Source: Chitinophaga sp. E66 (GTDB lineage Bacteria > Bacteroidota > Bacteroidia > Chitinophagales > Chitinophagaceae). Taken from it: a stretch of DNA of 64,000 nucleotides. The position numbers and the translations under genes are program-made. Every line of letters begins with the position of its first letter. Within the stretch, counting starts at the first letter, position 1. The notes under the pieces were generated by a model. The model worked only from the letters and a program-made list of their open reading frames with translations, was not told where the DNA came from and made no database searches. Positions 52,961 through 64,000 of the stretch are shown here, one piece after another. Location: positions 3,224,001 through 3,288,000 of the forward strand of contig CP079103.1 in NCBI GenBank assembly GCA_019285755.1, written 5' to 3'.

Positions 52961-55047
52961 TTAATTTGATGGCGCCTCTTTCAGGAGGCTGGACCTGGTT
53001 TCCCGGATAGTTTTGATACCTCGCTCCGTCTCTTTTTCAGGCGGATCAGCGTGCCGTCATCGTCGTACTCATACAGCGTGGCATAGTTATTTTCATCCAG
53101 CTCCGCCATCAGCCGGAGGTTGACCGGGTGATACACGAATGATTTCATATTTGCGTTGAAGGGGTGCACGCGGATATCGTCGAAATGGACGTCAGCGTTG
53201 GCGGTGGCGCTGAGGAAAAGCGCAAACCTGACCGCGTCCGCCGGCACATCGGCCACCAGTTCTATCCGCTGCCAGCCTTCGATAATGGGGCCCGCCGGCT
53301 GAGCCGTTACTGCGATGCTGTCTGCACCATTTTTCACCAGTACCACCAGCTGGTTATTGCTATAACTGGTGCATTTGCAGTCTTGCGCTTCCTTAACCCA
53401 GGCGCTGACCAGCACTTTCTTTCCCGCGAGCGGGGAAAACCCCTGGATGATGGCCTGCGAGTTGATGCGGATATCTTCGAGATACTCGCGCGTCTTCCCT
53501 CCGAAAATCCCGCAGGGTCGGGATGTCTGGCGGAAAGTGAAGTTGACCGCTCCATCCTGCAAAGGCTGGATGGCGGCAGATATCCCTACGGAAGTTCCGG
53601 CGGGCACTTTCAGGCTGTACAGCCCGGTGTGTTGCTCCAAAGTATCCAGTAAAGAAATGTTGGAAGTAAAATCGAGCGCCCGGTTTCCGCCGCAGTCGCC
53701 GGTAGGGCAATCCGTATTTCCCGGGTTATAATCTTCAAATCCTTCATAGGCGCTTTCCCGGAGGCGCGCATTTTGCACCACTGCAACCGGAACCGTTTCG
53801 TCAAATCCATACAATTCCGCGCTATAACGCCCTAATGCGTCTACCGTCTCCAGTTCAAGCCCGCGGCGGTTGAAGTTCGTCACTTCGGCGTTCCACGCCC
53901 ACCGGAGCGTATCGTATTGCGGCCGGATCCTGGCAGCCTGACCGGCCGCCCAAAACGGGCGGAACGACTGATAAGCTCCGTAGGTCCGGATATCCGTTAC
54001 CGCGGCGCCCTCCGTTTCTGCACGGGGCACGTAGTAAGCGTAGCTCCTTGCGGCACGCCAGTTACCCACGATGCCGAAGGTGTAGGGGTTGACGGTAGTA
54101 TCCGTCACGGCGCTGTAGCATTCGGTGGAAGTAGCTTCCGAGCAAATGAAACAGGAGTCCAGCTCCAGCTGCGCCTGCACCGTGCCGCCAGGCCCGGTAT
54201 AAGGTACATTCACCGCGTTATTGCATACACCGCTTACCAGCTGGAGAAAATTCACCGCACTGCTGCTGGCAGAATGGATAGACACGTTGCAGTCCCCCAA
54301 CCGGGCGCGGTAAACCTGGGAAACGCTGTCTGCCGTTGTCGCATAAAAGGGCTTATTGATGTTTTCGGCCAATAAGGCGCAGGACTGTGGATTGAAGCGG
54401 AAGCCCGCGTAATTCGCGTCCTGCACGAGAAATCCTATCGTTACATTTTCATCTTTCCGGGTAAACAGCCGTTTGGATTGGATCAGGTAATCGAAGAAAG
54501 GCTTCAGGCAATTGCAGGAGCAGTCTCCGCCCGGCTCAGGTTCCGGTGCCGGGCCGCCGGGCAGCAAAGTGAAGGTGACTTCCATCAGGTTATGATCTTC
54601 GGACATATCTTCCAGGTAAGCCCAGTAGGTACGGTCCCAATACTCTTCCCAGGATTTAAAGGACATGAGCAACCGCATTTCGGGCCCGTTGCAATAGTAG
54701 GACTGGTTTTCGTTCGTAACATTGGTACTGGGTTGGCCGTCTATCCAGTTAGTGTGGGAAATTGTCTGCTCTATATGCAGGGGAAAATTATTCACCGCAA
54801 ACGGGACCGTACAAGCGGCATCAGCATAAAACGATACGAACAGTTCAGACTTCCGGAAGGTTTTATATTCATACTTATTAGTTACTGTTCCCGCATCTGT
54901 CTGATGCAGCCAGAGCTTCGCATAAAAATCCACGCCGCCTACGGTCGTGTATTTCACCGGTACGCCCTGCACCTGCGCCCGGGCATTGCTCAGCAGCATT
55001 ATCAGGCACGTGGCGATCCAGCCGATTCTATATATTATCCAATTCAT
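52961..55047 (-). CDS. Large secreted protein of the RHS operon, unknown function
   Basis: Reconstructed protein of about 695 aa starting MNWIIYRIGWIATCLIMLLS, a signal peptide. Features include a region with several Cys residues (PGGDCSCNCLKPFFDYLI), a carbohydrate-binding-module-like beta sandwich in the last third (LEQHTGLYSLKVPAGTSVGI, KKVLVSAWVKEAQDCKC, GWQRIELVADVPADAVRFAL, ADVHFDDIRVHPFNA) and a final RHS-like YD segment (NLRLMAELDENNYATLYEYD, DDGTLIRLKK). A missing A near 53035 hides the true C-terminus, which reads ETERGIKTIRETRSSLLKEA. This closing motif recurs at the end of large Bacteroidota RHS-associated proteins. It probably lies outside the cell or at the surface, in complex with the RHS protein. 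Confidence 0.7.
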
Positions 55048-55064
55048 GATTCGGAATTGTTTGA

Positions 55065-58000
55065 TCAGTTGACGATAATGTACCCGGTCCCTGGCGCGAG
55101 TTTGTACCGGTAATTGGTGGTAACGACAGGATTCGCCTCTATCTCCTGCTGTTGCCCGTCCCACCTGCGGGTGGATATCTCCTGCCAGGTCATCCGGCGG
55201 CCCACCAAAAATGTCTGGCCGAAAGTCTGGTAGCTTTGCGTTGCTGTATTAAAGGGCGGCTCCGTTGTAAGCACGCCTTCATCTACCACCTGCGTCTCAA
55301 CGGTTGCAAATACATTGACCGTCAGCGAACCGGGTTCTACCGGTATCGTACAGGCAGCGTCTGAAAAGAACCGCACGGCTATATCGTGCGTGGTGGTCTC
55401 GAGATATGCATAAGACACTGTTTCATACACATTTTGCATATTCAGCAAAAGATTTTCGCGTAAACATTCGTCGGTATCGGGATACATGTACCGTTGATAT
55501 TGGCATATTCCTGGCCGTCGTAGTTCACGGCGTCTATCGCCTTTTGATCGGCATCCGCCTGGCTGATGGTGGAGGTATATATGCCCGCGGGCACCTCATA
55601 ATAGACAGTAGACCCATTTCCATTAGAGGAACAATTGTTCTTCACGAAGTTCTTTCCATATGCAGCGTTGTACCATGCGCAGGTACCGTTGGCGTTAGCG
55701 TAGGCTTGCCCTCCTGCGTTTAAGGCGGCTATAGCCATCTGGTCGGCATCTTCCTGACTGATGGTTGAAATATAAGTGCCCGGTTCCACGTAATAGTACA
55801 CCAACGACCCCGTACTACCTCCCGTACAATCGTTCTTCTGGAATGGTCCATCTACCCAATTGTTAAAAAATATACAATTACCATTTGCGTTGGCATATGC
55901 TTGCCCATCGGCATACACAGCATTTCGGGCCTTCTGGTTAGCATCCGCCTGGCTGATAGTGGAAGAATAGGCACCCTGCGGTAAAGCATAGTGCACTAAT
56001 TCCCCCTCACCTTCTAAGCAATCGTCTTTATTGAAGTCGTCACCGAATGCGGCGCTGTAATAGGTACAGGTGCCGTATGTATTGGCCCTTGCCTGTCCAT
56101 TCGCAAGTTGCTCCTGTTCTGCCTGTGCATCTGCATCCGCCTGGCTAATGTTTGAAGAATACTTACCGGCTGCCACCGTGTAATCATAAGTTCCGCCCAC
56201 ATTCCCCGTCCCGCAATTGTTCCGTGTATAAGTCCGGGTATTCACAGCGTTGGTCCATACGCATGTGCCCAGACTGTCAGCAAAGCGTTGCGCATGCTGT
56301 TGGATATCTTCATCCGCCTGCCTGTCGGCATCGTCCTGACTGATGGCGGAAGTGAATTTGCCCGCTGCAACTATATACACATAGCCGGTAGCGGTGCCTC
56401 CCGAACCGCAGTTGCGGAGTACATTCACGGACATATACCGATTCTGGAAGCCGCAATTTCCGTACAGATTGGCATTCTCCTGCGCGCGCTCATTGGCTTC
56501 AGCCAGCGCCTGTGCATTGGCGTCCGCCTGGCTGAGGGCCGAGGTATATTTTGCGGCGGGAACCGTATAAGTGACGGAAGAGCCGGCCCCTAAGCCGCAG
56601 TCGTTTTTAATTTTGGTAACCGACTGGACTTCGTTATAAAAGAGGCATTCCGCCTGGAATTGGCATACGCCTGTCCGTTGGCATCGATATCGGCCATGGC
56701 CATCGCATCGGCTGCGGCCTGGCTCACATTGGATGCATATATACCCGCCCAAACGGTATATACCACATCTTTGGATTGCATGCCCGCGAGGCATTCCGTG
56801 CTATGGAACGATTTGCTGACCTGCCTGTTGGTGAACATGGGTTCGGGACAATCGCCCAGGCTCGCCAGGTAGTTTTCATAGGATTGCGGCACGCAGTTGG
56901 TGATCGTCCGGAGCAGCTTCTTGTCCGTTACTTTCCAGATATCGCTGAATTCTGCCGCTGACGCCTGCAGCACGCGGGTATCGGCATCAAACACCAGGGT
57001 ATCCTTTCCATTGATTCGCCTTACCGGGTTTTTGAGGGAGGTCACCTCCCCTACGCTGGCGGAGATGTTCCTCCGGCCGGAGCGGATTACGCGCATGTTC
57101 GCGCTATGCCCGGAAAACGGTTTGCCGTCCCGGTCCACGAAAAAGATATCAGGTCCTGTTTTAGTAGAATCGAGATAGTTGGCGTCTACCGCCCATATCT
57201 TCTGCCAGTTGCCAAAGGAGGCGAACATCTGGTTGCAGATCGTCCCCCGTGCGCTGCAGCGATTGCACCAGCACTTCGTCTCCCGCCACAAAAAGCTCGT
57301 TGGCGGCAAAACGGGAATATTGCTCGGCCCTTCCGCCGTGGATCTCCCTGATTTTAATGCGGTTATCTATATTCTTGTAAGCGCCCGACATGCCATCGTA
57401 TGCCCAGGCGGCAGGATAATTGAACCGGTACACCGGGTCATTGAACTCGTTCTGTACATTACTCAGCACCACGTTGCCGGATTCCGCTTCGAAGACCAGG
57501 TTGCGTGTTACTACCTTGCTGCCTTTATCGATCGCCACGACACTATCGAGAATACCATGACGGCTGATAACTTTGGTGGTAGCCACCGAGCGGAACTTAT
57601 TCTCTTCACGCTGCGCCATATTGATCAAAGTCGGTATCAAAAATGGAAAGATGCCCACAGTAAAGAGGTCGCCATTGAGAGACAGGTTGTTACCATTCGT
57701 CACCTGCCGGTGTTCGCGCATGTCTACCATTAGTTCCACATCCTTCCCGATGGTATACCCGGATTCCATCAGGCCGGAAGCACCCATGGTCTGCGCCGTA
57801 TTGACCAGGCGTTTTTGCGTGGCATGCTGGTTTTCAACCCGGTAAAAATGTTCCATATACTGAATCGGCGACGATGCGTCCGTTTCGGCATAAACGGCGG
57901 TAGATTTCAGCTTACCGTTCATATCATTGATCTCCACCTTGAATCCCTGCGTCAGTCCTACAAAATGCTTCGCGTTGATCTTCAGGAATTTGGATAATAC

Positions 58001-61000
58001 GGGCCGGTACCGCTTTTTGCCATCCGCCAGGTTGGTGCGTTCTGTGAACGTCGGGAAATCGTATGACGTATAAAACTGCGTCTCCGTATACCCGTTGGCA
58101 GATCGCACTTTCTTGGTATGAATCGAGCGGGAAGTCACTTTGCTATAGCCGACGGACGCGCCCGGGAAGAAGGACTCTCCCGGGGTTCTTCGGTGTACCC
58201 CATATTGATGGGCGCCAGCGGCGCCAGCTGTTCTGTGTATTCTATGGGCAACCGCCATGGGTTCTCTTCTCCACCTATTCCAGGCTCCCAGGCCGCCACG
58301 CCGCTGCTGACCGTCATATTCTTTCCGTTTACGACGCGGTTGGTCGTATACCCGTATTCCGTACCATACATAGACTCCCGCTGGCCTGTCATTGCATTCC
58401 AGTGGTCGTAGATGACGATGCGCTTTACGCGGTGGCCGCCGCCCATCTTTTTAAAGAAAGGATTATTCAGGCGAACGAACGTCCGTGAAAGATCTACCTT
58501 TTTCGCCCAGCCCCTGCTCCTGGCCGTGAGATCATAACTATGAATGGCATTATGCACATTATCGGCCATCGAAAACAACAGGTTCATCGCCTCCACGGGC
58601 CCTATGTTGTCCCCGATATCCGATCCGGGATATGCCTTTGACGGCAGGTTCATCCGCAGGAATTGTACCGCGGCTTTGGCCATGGGGCTCATTTTACCGA
58701 CCGGTGCGCCATCTTTATCTACCGGTTTCACTTTAAACCAGATGGTATTTCCGCTATTGATGTATCCGTACCCTCCTTCCAGATCCAGCCTGGCGTAGGT
58801 CGGAACGTTTTCGAATCCGCTCCCCATTTGTCTGACGGCATTTTTACATGCAACCGGAAATGCGTTTTCTCAATGCCTTCCGGTACAGATGGTACACATC
58901 CTGTTTGCTGGATACCGGTTGTGGAACATGCACACCCACGTACATGCAGTCTGAAAACCCGCTATACAGCTCCGGCTTCAGATCGCTGACTGGCCGGGCA
59001 CGTCGCTGGAGAAGCCCGCGACGCTGAACATCTGCATTGCCCGCTTATGCTGTACAAAAGCATAGTCATCCGACTCATAGGTAATTTTCATCCTGCTGCC
59101 CGACGGCATTACGATGGAGTCCAACGCCCATGCAGCGGCATTTGCGGCCGCTTTGGCGCTATCCTGCAATGCATACGGGAATTCAGCATTCGTGATTACA
59201 TTACCGGCTACAGAACCCGGGTTCTGCATAGGTTCCTTATACGTGCCCCAGCGGTCGGAAGATTGCGCGTTGTACCTGGGATTGCGCTGATTGTACTTGA
59301 ATATGTATGGATTTCGCTCGCCTTTCTTGTTGCCGTTGTAGGTAAACCATACCTTCTGGAGGGTCAGCTTACCGGTCACATATCCCGGCCCGTTAATACC
59401 CGGGCATAATTCATAACTATACTGGAAGTGAACGGTCTTTATTGGCGTGGCCAGGACGTTGTATTTCTTGAAATCGGCCTTGGTATAGACGTTGATCTCC
59501 GCAGCCTCTTCCCTTGCTTTGTATTTGTCCGGACGCCGTTCATGGTCATGGACCGCATGTCGTCCCGGTCGTCCAGTACAAAGGTGGCGATCATGTTTTT
59601 GGATTCGATGGAATGGAGATACCAAAGTTCCTTCTCGCCGTAAATATAGTTGCCCCTGTCGTCGCGATTGTCTGTTAGGAGCCCTTCGCTGTAAGACGCG
59701 CTGTCTGAGGAAGGGGCCCTCCATCCATAGGGATTGGCGGACGAGGCGGTGCGGGTGTAATTGAACTTCACGGCCTCTCCGGCGTCATCGTCAGTGATAC
59801 CGTCGCCCTTCATATCTACATAATCCGCGGAAACGATCCCGGTCAGCAGGAAGGAATGAGCGTAGGCCGGTACTTCTTCCGCGCTGAAGTATTGATCGCG
59901 TTCGATGTTGTTATCCATAGAATCATCGACGCCCTTGGTGTATCCCACCATACCTTCGGCAACTGTCGCCCGCGAAGCGTCTACGGAAAACGTGGCTTCC
60001 TTTTGTTTCAGGTTGTAAACAGGCAGGCCATATACATAGCGCTTTCCATCGGCGTTCAGTACCGTTACTTCCGAGAGGTGCCCGGGCTTGCGTTTGCCGC
60101 TCACCCGCCTTTCCAGTGTCAGCGCTTCGTTGACCTCATACTTATCAGGCCTCGGGGTAGAATAGAGATACTTTTTAGGGATGATCTGTTCGGGTTGATT
60201 GGGCGGGATCCATTTCAGGCGCATTGCCGCATGGCCTGGCCCTGGTCGTATTCCAGCTTGACGTCGTACATTTCGCCCGCCACGAGATTCAGGTATCCCT
60301 GGCAGCCACCACCGGGTGCTCGCCCCGGTTATCTATCACCTGCTCGTTGTTGATAAACAATTCTGAAGCATCGTCGCTTTCTGCAATAAAGACATATGTG
60401 CCGGTGAGCGGCGCTTTAATGCGGCCCGTCCAGCGGACCGAAAAGTTCTCCGGCCCTACAGGTATGACCACATGCGGCCATGCTGCGGAAAAAGATTGGG
60501 GATCAGAAAAATTAACGACGGTATCCACATGATTATAATGGTCGTCCTTCCATCCCTTGCCGTCGTAGTACCATCCCCGCAAACCGTCTCCTTCCCCATC
60601 AACTTGATCAATGGCATTATCTCCGCAGCTATCCAGGCTGAACTTGTTTAGCGCATGCACCTCGATAAACCGCGACAGCGCGCCAGCGGAGGCCTCCTCC
60701 GCAGTCAGGTAGCTGATGACCTGGGTCCGTTTGTCGCGGTCCTTTTTAACGGCGTTCTGTGCATTCAACACCAGGTTGCCGTGGTGACGTTGGTTTTTAT
60801 ACCGGCTGAAAGAATTGGTAGCCATGATCATGGAACCGCTGAGCGGCTGGAACAGGTTGGCCGTTACCACATCGTCGCCGCCAATGGCGTCGTAGAAATC
60901 CCGGGTGTTGACCGTCAGCTCTCCCGGGTTTCGGAAATAAGCTGCTTCGTTGGTATTTAAGGGTTTGCGAAAGGCCAGCGTGCGGGACAGGGGTTTTCAC

Positions 61001-62441
61001 TCACCCAGGGCCCCGCTTCGGAATATGCGCGGGTTACATTGAGGTCTACCCTGCGTGGGCCAAATTTCCTCCGCCGAGGTCTACGCTGAAGCGGCCGGAA
61101 TGGTCCCTGGTCTTCATCTGGTTGTCGTGCACATACCCGATGTCTGTCCGGTATGGCCTGAAAGTACCGCCCGTACCTTCACCGGTAATGGTAAATACAT
61201 CGTAGGTATAGGCTGGCATACCAATGTGCGGCATGCCCGGTTTTTCACGATAGTCGACATCCTTTTCGCGGTTAAAGTCGAGCAGCACATCGGGCCGGCT
61301 TTCGGCATCCTGGAAGTTGAGGTACCCAAATGCGGGGATCACCTTCACCCTGTCGTCTTTATCGATAAACTGGCGGGTGAGATATCCGGATATGAACAAA
61401 TTGGGATCTATGCCAAACAGCTCCGATCCTCCCTTTATGGTAATCGTATAGCTATGGTTGGTATATGGCATATTTATGTCCGGAGTAAATGTCTGGTTGG
61501 CGAAAGAGATGTTGGAATTCATCAGATTATTGACCGATCTGGCAACGGTCAGGTTATTCTCGTGCCCCTCCCCTTGCAGATTGGAATTGATTTCCAGGCT
61601 GCGTAAACCATACCGCGAATTATATGGTAAACCGACTGTCATGGTACCTCCAATTCCCCCTTTCGCCGATATCTTTTCTTTATTAACGCGGTAACCGATC
61701 GTAGGCTTGACCCCAAAACCATCCTGGGAACTATTGGTTATCGACAGGCCTGCCGCCATTTGGTCAACTCCCATTGCACCGCCATTTATGGAAGCATTCA
61801 CGGCCGTCTCTAAACCCCACCCCGATAGGCATTATGAAATACCCCGAGGCTAAGGCCGACATTTGGCGACAGTGGCAAACCGTAAACTTCCACATCAAAC
61901 CCTGCCGTCACACCCACTGTCTTGTTCTCTTTGATATTCATCTCCTTCCTGACGGAATCGGTTCCGTTAAAATCATCGGGCAACCCGCGCATGTTCCGCG
62001 TAATGGTACCGGGATTGATATTCCAGCCCAATCCTACCCAGCTGGCATCCTGGTCCATGGTAATCCCACTGTTATATCCCAGTGCGATTGGGTAACCACC
62101 CACTTCTACCAGCGGTATGGAATAATGAAAATCCCCACTGAACAGGTCTACCAGGTTGGCATCACTGACCGATGAAAAGGATTGCATCTCCGGCTGCCCC
62201 GGACCACCGTTATCGGCAGGGGACACTTCGTCAGCCGGCATTTCTACCGGTTTGGACGAGGCAGGTGCTCCCAGGTAAAAAGATCGCGAATTGATCCCGC
62301 AACCGGTGAACTGCCGGGCATGCGCGGCGAGAGCGGAATTGCGGCCGTTGCGGTGGCAGGACAAAGCATATCCGCATACATGAGCGATAAACAACCTATC
62401 GCGATCGCTTTCCTTCCTCTTGAAATCAACGCCAAAATCAT
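55065..62441 (-). CDS. Giant RHS-operon protein with SpvB-like start, PA14 and DUF5977 repeats (frameshifted)
   Basis: Reconstructed protein of about 2,450 aa starting MILALISRGRKAIAIGCLSL. Early on, VDLFSGDFHYSIPLVEVGGY and SGITMDQDASWVGLGWNINP resemble the SpvB/TcB N-terminal domain that opens Tc-toxin cocoons. A PA14 domain follows (VGPENFSVRWTGRIKAPLTG and TYVFIAESDDASELFINNEQ), then roughly 1,000 residues of beta-rich sequence (IVMPSGSRMKITYESDDYAF, KYNQRNPRYNAQSSDRWGTY). The C-terminal part carries seven DUF5977 repeats and a tail ending YRYKLAPGTGYIIVN. Frame changes lie near 62330, 61800, 61040, 60880, 60270, 59540, 58990, 58840, 58180, 57260, 56650 and 55485. It lies 17 bp upstream of the next gene and 32 bp after the previous one. 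It may be the larger half of the RHS shell. Confidence 0.75.
55488..56775 (-). repeat. Seven tandem DUF5977 repeats within the giant protein
   Basis: Seven units, most about 65 aa, each carry a core of the form Y.VPAG.YTSTISQADADQKA followed by a helix and G.AYAN..GTC, for example YSSNISQADADAQAEQEQLA, YISTISQEDADQMAIAALNA and YTSTISQADADQKAIDAVNY. Each unit has two Cys (NC or TC), which suggests one disulfide per repeat. Confidence 0.85.
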
Positions 62442-62473
62442 GGAATGATATTTTTGTGTATTGGTCTTTTGCT

Positions 62474-63559
62474 TTATTGCTTGTGCCGGATAAACTTCAG
62501 TTGCCAGTTTTCTCCCCGGCTGTTCCGGAGACTGAACAGATAGATCTTTCCGTATTCCCACTTCCCGTTCCGGTCAAGCGGGATCTCGATCTGGTTGCTT
62601 CCCCGGTGTATGGGCATCGTCCGGCTGAAAACCGGTTTGTTTCCCCGCTCAGGGTCCAGCACTTCACAAAGTGCCGTGGTATCGGCGGTTTCGTTGTCGT
62701 ATCCTACCCGGATCGACTGGCTGCAATCCACCACGGCGCCGTCCGGATCACGCTTCAGCCGCACGTAGACGCCTTTGTCGCGCGCCTGCTGCTCTTTCCC
62801 TTTGAACCGGAATGACCATACTTCCGCTTGCCCGGAAAAAACATCCTGGTTGCGGGCTAATACTGTCCAGGCGTACTGCCTGGCCGTATCCAGCTGAACG
62901 GCGAATGCCGGGTAGTTGAGAAAATTCTTTTTCAACCGGGTGGCGCGGTATACGGGAATGTTCTGCTGGATGGCAGATTCCGGCGTTTGCCCGTTGTGTA
63001 CTTCCGTGAGCAGGAACTCGTATTGCAGATCCGAAAAAGCCTTTAACGGCGCCGGCGGCAGCCAGCTGAATTGTGGGTTGGTGGTTTCGACGACACTTTT
63101 ATGCGCAGGGTAATTCAGCAGCGGCGGGCTCAGCGGTTCCACTGTAAACGGTACGCAATCTTCTCCCGGCTGGCTGCCCGATTTATCGTTCGCCACCAGT
63201 AGGCTGTAACAGGCGATATAATTCCCCACGGGCAGCAGTCCGTTCAGGGTCCGGTCGATCCCCGGGGAGAGATATTCGTATTCCGCCACCAGGGAGCGAT
63301 TGGCGCCGATGACGGTTATTCCCTTATGAATGATGACTTCCGGGGTGAGCCCCGACATCACCGGCTGCCGCGTCTGCGCGTCCAGCAATCGCAGCGACAC
63401 CTGCACCACTGTAGGCCGGTCTGAGGCCGACAGCAGCGACACCTGCCACAACTGGGATTTTATCAGAACGCCTGCCGGCGGGAGCTGAACCGTCATACTG
63501 ACCTGCGCGGTTACCTGCAGGCCCATCAACAAGAAAGCTGACAATAGGTATTTATGCAT
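62474..63559 (-). CDS. Secreted Ig-like protein of the RHS operon
   Basis: An intact 361-aa protein; the start MHKYLLSAFLLMGLQVTAQV gives a signal peptide, and 72 codons of open frame further upstream are not family-like. Beta-sandwich sequence follows: VSLRLLDAQTRQPVMSGLTP, YEYLSPGIDRTLNGLLPVGN, YPAHKSVVETTNPQFSWLPP (fibronectin-like) and YAWTVLARNQDVFSGQAEVW. It has no enzymatic motif. Proteins of this type in Bacteroidota secretion-linked operons often serve as surface adaptors. It lies 11 bp after the outer-membrane protein gene and 32 bp before the giant gene. Confidence 0.65.
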   Translation of the reverse strand: MHKYLLSAFLLMGLQVTAQVSMTVQLPPAGVLIKSQLWQVSLLSASDRPTVVQVSLRLLDAQTRQPVMSGLTPEVIIHKGITVIGANRSLVAEYEYLSPGIDRTLNGLLPVGNYIACYSLLVANDKSGSQPGEDCVPFTVEPLSPPLLNYPAHKSVVETTNPQFSWLPPAPLKAFSDLQYEFLLTEVHNGQTPESAIQQNIPVYRATRLKKNFLNYPAFAVQLDTARQYAWTVLARNQDVFSGQAEVWSFRFKGKEQQARDKGVYVRLKRDPDGAVVDCSQSIRVGYDNETADTTALCEVLDPERGNKPVFSRTMPIHRGSNQIEIPLDRNGKWEYGKIYLFSLRNSRGENWQLKFIRHKQ

Positions 63560-63570
63560 TTTCCAACGAG

Positions 63571-64000
63571 TTAAAAGACTTTTGTATAGGTGATCCGCCC
63601 CGTCCGCACCTCTTCCAGTTTCCGCTGCATGCCCGGCACGAAGCTTTTCTCGGCCAACAGGGAAATTTCTCCGATAAAGGGTATCTGAACGGTAGTATTG
63701 CCGGTGAATCCGGTGGCACTGTATCCGGGATCTGTCTGACGTACATGCTTCAGCCCTCCTCCGATCCGGAGCCAACGGGTGACTTTCATCTGAACGTCTC
63801 CTTCCACGCCGTAGATCCGGTAATCACTGTTGGCAGACAGTGTGGCCCCCGCGGTAAATGTGAAGCGGTTCCAATCCATCGACTGCTGTAGCATCATGTT
63901 CGTCGAATTGAAATAAACGAAGTTGGAATCACCCCTTTGATTGAAAAATTTGTTCACGGTAAACATCGAAACGAAGCTTGCCGCACCGCGATCGAACATA
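63571..64000 (-). CDS. Outer membrane beta-barrel protein (partial)
   Basis: A C-terminal fragment of at least 143 aa that runs off the right edge. Alternating strand pattern with aromatic girdles (NSTNMMLQQSMDWNRFTFTA, YGVEGDVQMKVTRWLRIGGG, TTVQIPFIGEISLLAEKSFV) and the ending RTGRITYTKVF suggest an outer membrane barrel. It is the first visible gene of the RHS operon and could anchor or export the large proteins encoded after it. Confidence 0.6.
   Translation of the reverse strand, partial: MFDRGAASFVSMFTVNKFFNQRGDSNFVYFNSTNMMLQQSMDWNRFTFTAGATLSANSDYRIYGVEGDVQMKVTRWLRIGGGLKHVRQTDPGYSATGFTGNTTVQIPFIGEISLLAEKSFVPGMQRKLEEVRTGRITYTKVF

Noticed and set aside
55488..56775. Repeated units that could be taken for a CRISPR-like or tandem DNA repeat array
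   Set aside because: The repeats are diverged at DNA level, about 200 bp long and in one coding frame; they are protein repeats (DUF5977). No Cas-like genes or short direct repeats are present.
1..64000. Search for tRNA, rRNA and phage or integrase genes
   Set aside because: I saw no recognisable tRNA cloverleaf, rRNA segment, integrase or transposase. Absence by eye is not proof.

Overview
This window looks like a chromosome segment of a glycan-degrading Bacteroidota bacterium, most likely Chitinophagaceae (Chitinophaga-like). The evidence is two SusC/SusD loci, an ECF sigma/FecR pair feeding a SusC with an STN domain, DUF5107, DUF5977 and Bacteroidota-style RHS proteins, promoters of the TAnnTTTG type, and fairly high GC with AT-rich islands. 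That placement is inferred from family content; there is no rRNA in the window.

A caution covers everything below. Almost every long gene, on both strands and in every functional class, is broken by 1-base indels, usually a shortened or lengthened homopolymer. Two near-identical repeats in this window differ in just this way (CCC versus CCCC). I read most breaks as sequence error and give each gene as one reconstructed span, listing where the frame changes. True pseudogenes (duplicated, truncated or stop-containing copies) are marked separately.

Layout. 1-1031: end of a polytopic GT87-like membrane protein. 1084-17121: polysaccharide utilisation locus 1, with YhcH-family and AraC genes on the minus strand and divergent SusC, SusD, GH30, SGNH hydrolase, sugar MFS porter, DUF5107-TPR protein and GH2 on the plus strand. 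17207-18680: AT-rich island with a small membrane protein and a zeta-toxin-like kinase gene behind an 87-aa gene, with a perfect 18-bp palindrome just downstream of a predicted promoter. 18878-32770: locus 2, all minus strand: ECF sigma, FecR, STN-SusC, SusD, purple-acid-type phosphatase, a glycosidase-like barrel protein, a propeller plus alpha-barrel protein and a PafA-type phosphatase, closed by a strong terminator. 32866-36358: a DapA/NanA-family aldolase and sodium-solute symporter divergent from an AraC regulator.

36419-64000: an RHS polymorphic-toxin locus, read on the minus strand. An outer-membrane protein, a secreted Ig-like protein, a roughly 2,450-aa protein (SpvB-like start, PA14, seven DUF5977 repeats), two further secreted proteins and a roughly 2,890-aa RHS protein form one tightly packed operon. 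The RHS gene ends in a toxin tip that overlaps its putative immunity gene by 4 bp, followed by a terminator. Beyond it lie an orphan RHS core with an HNH-like toxin tip and its own immunity gene, a third core fragment, a duplicated piece of the neighbouring araC gene joined to an RHS core, a RadC-family gene and several immunity-gene or regulator remnants. This looks like a toxin-tip exchange region in active rearrangement, and it is the most interesting part of the window.
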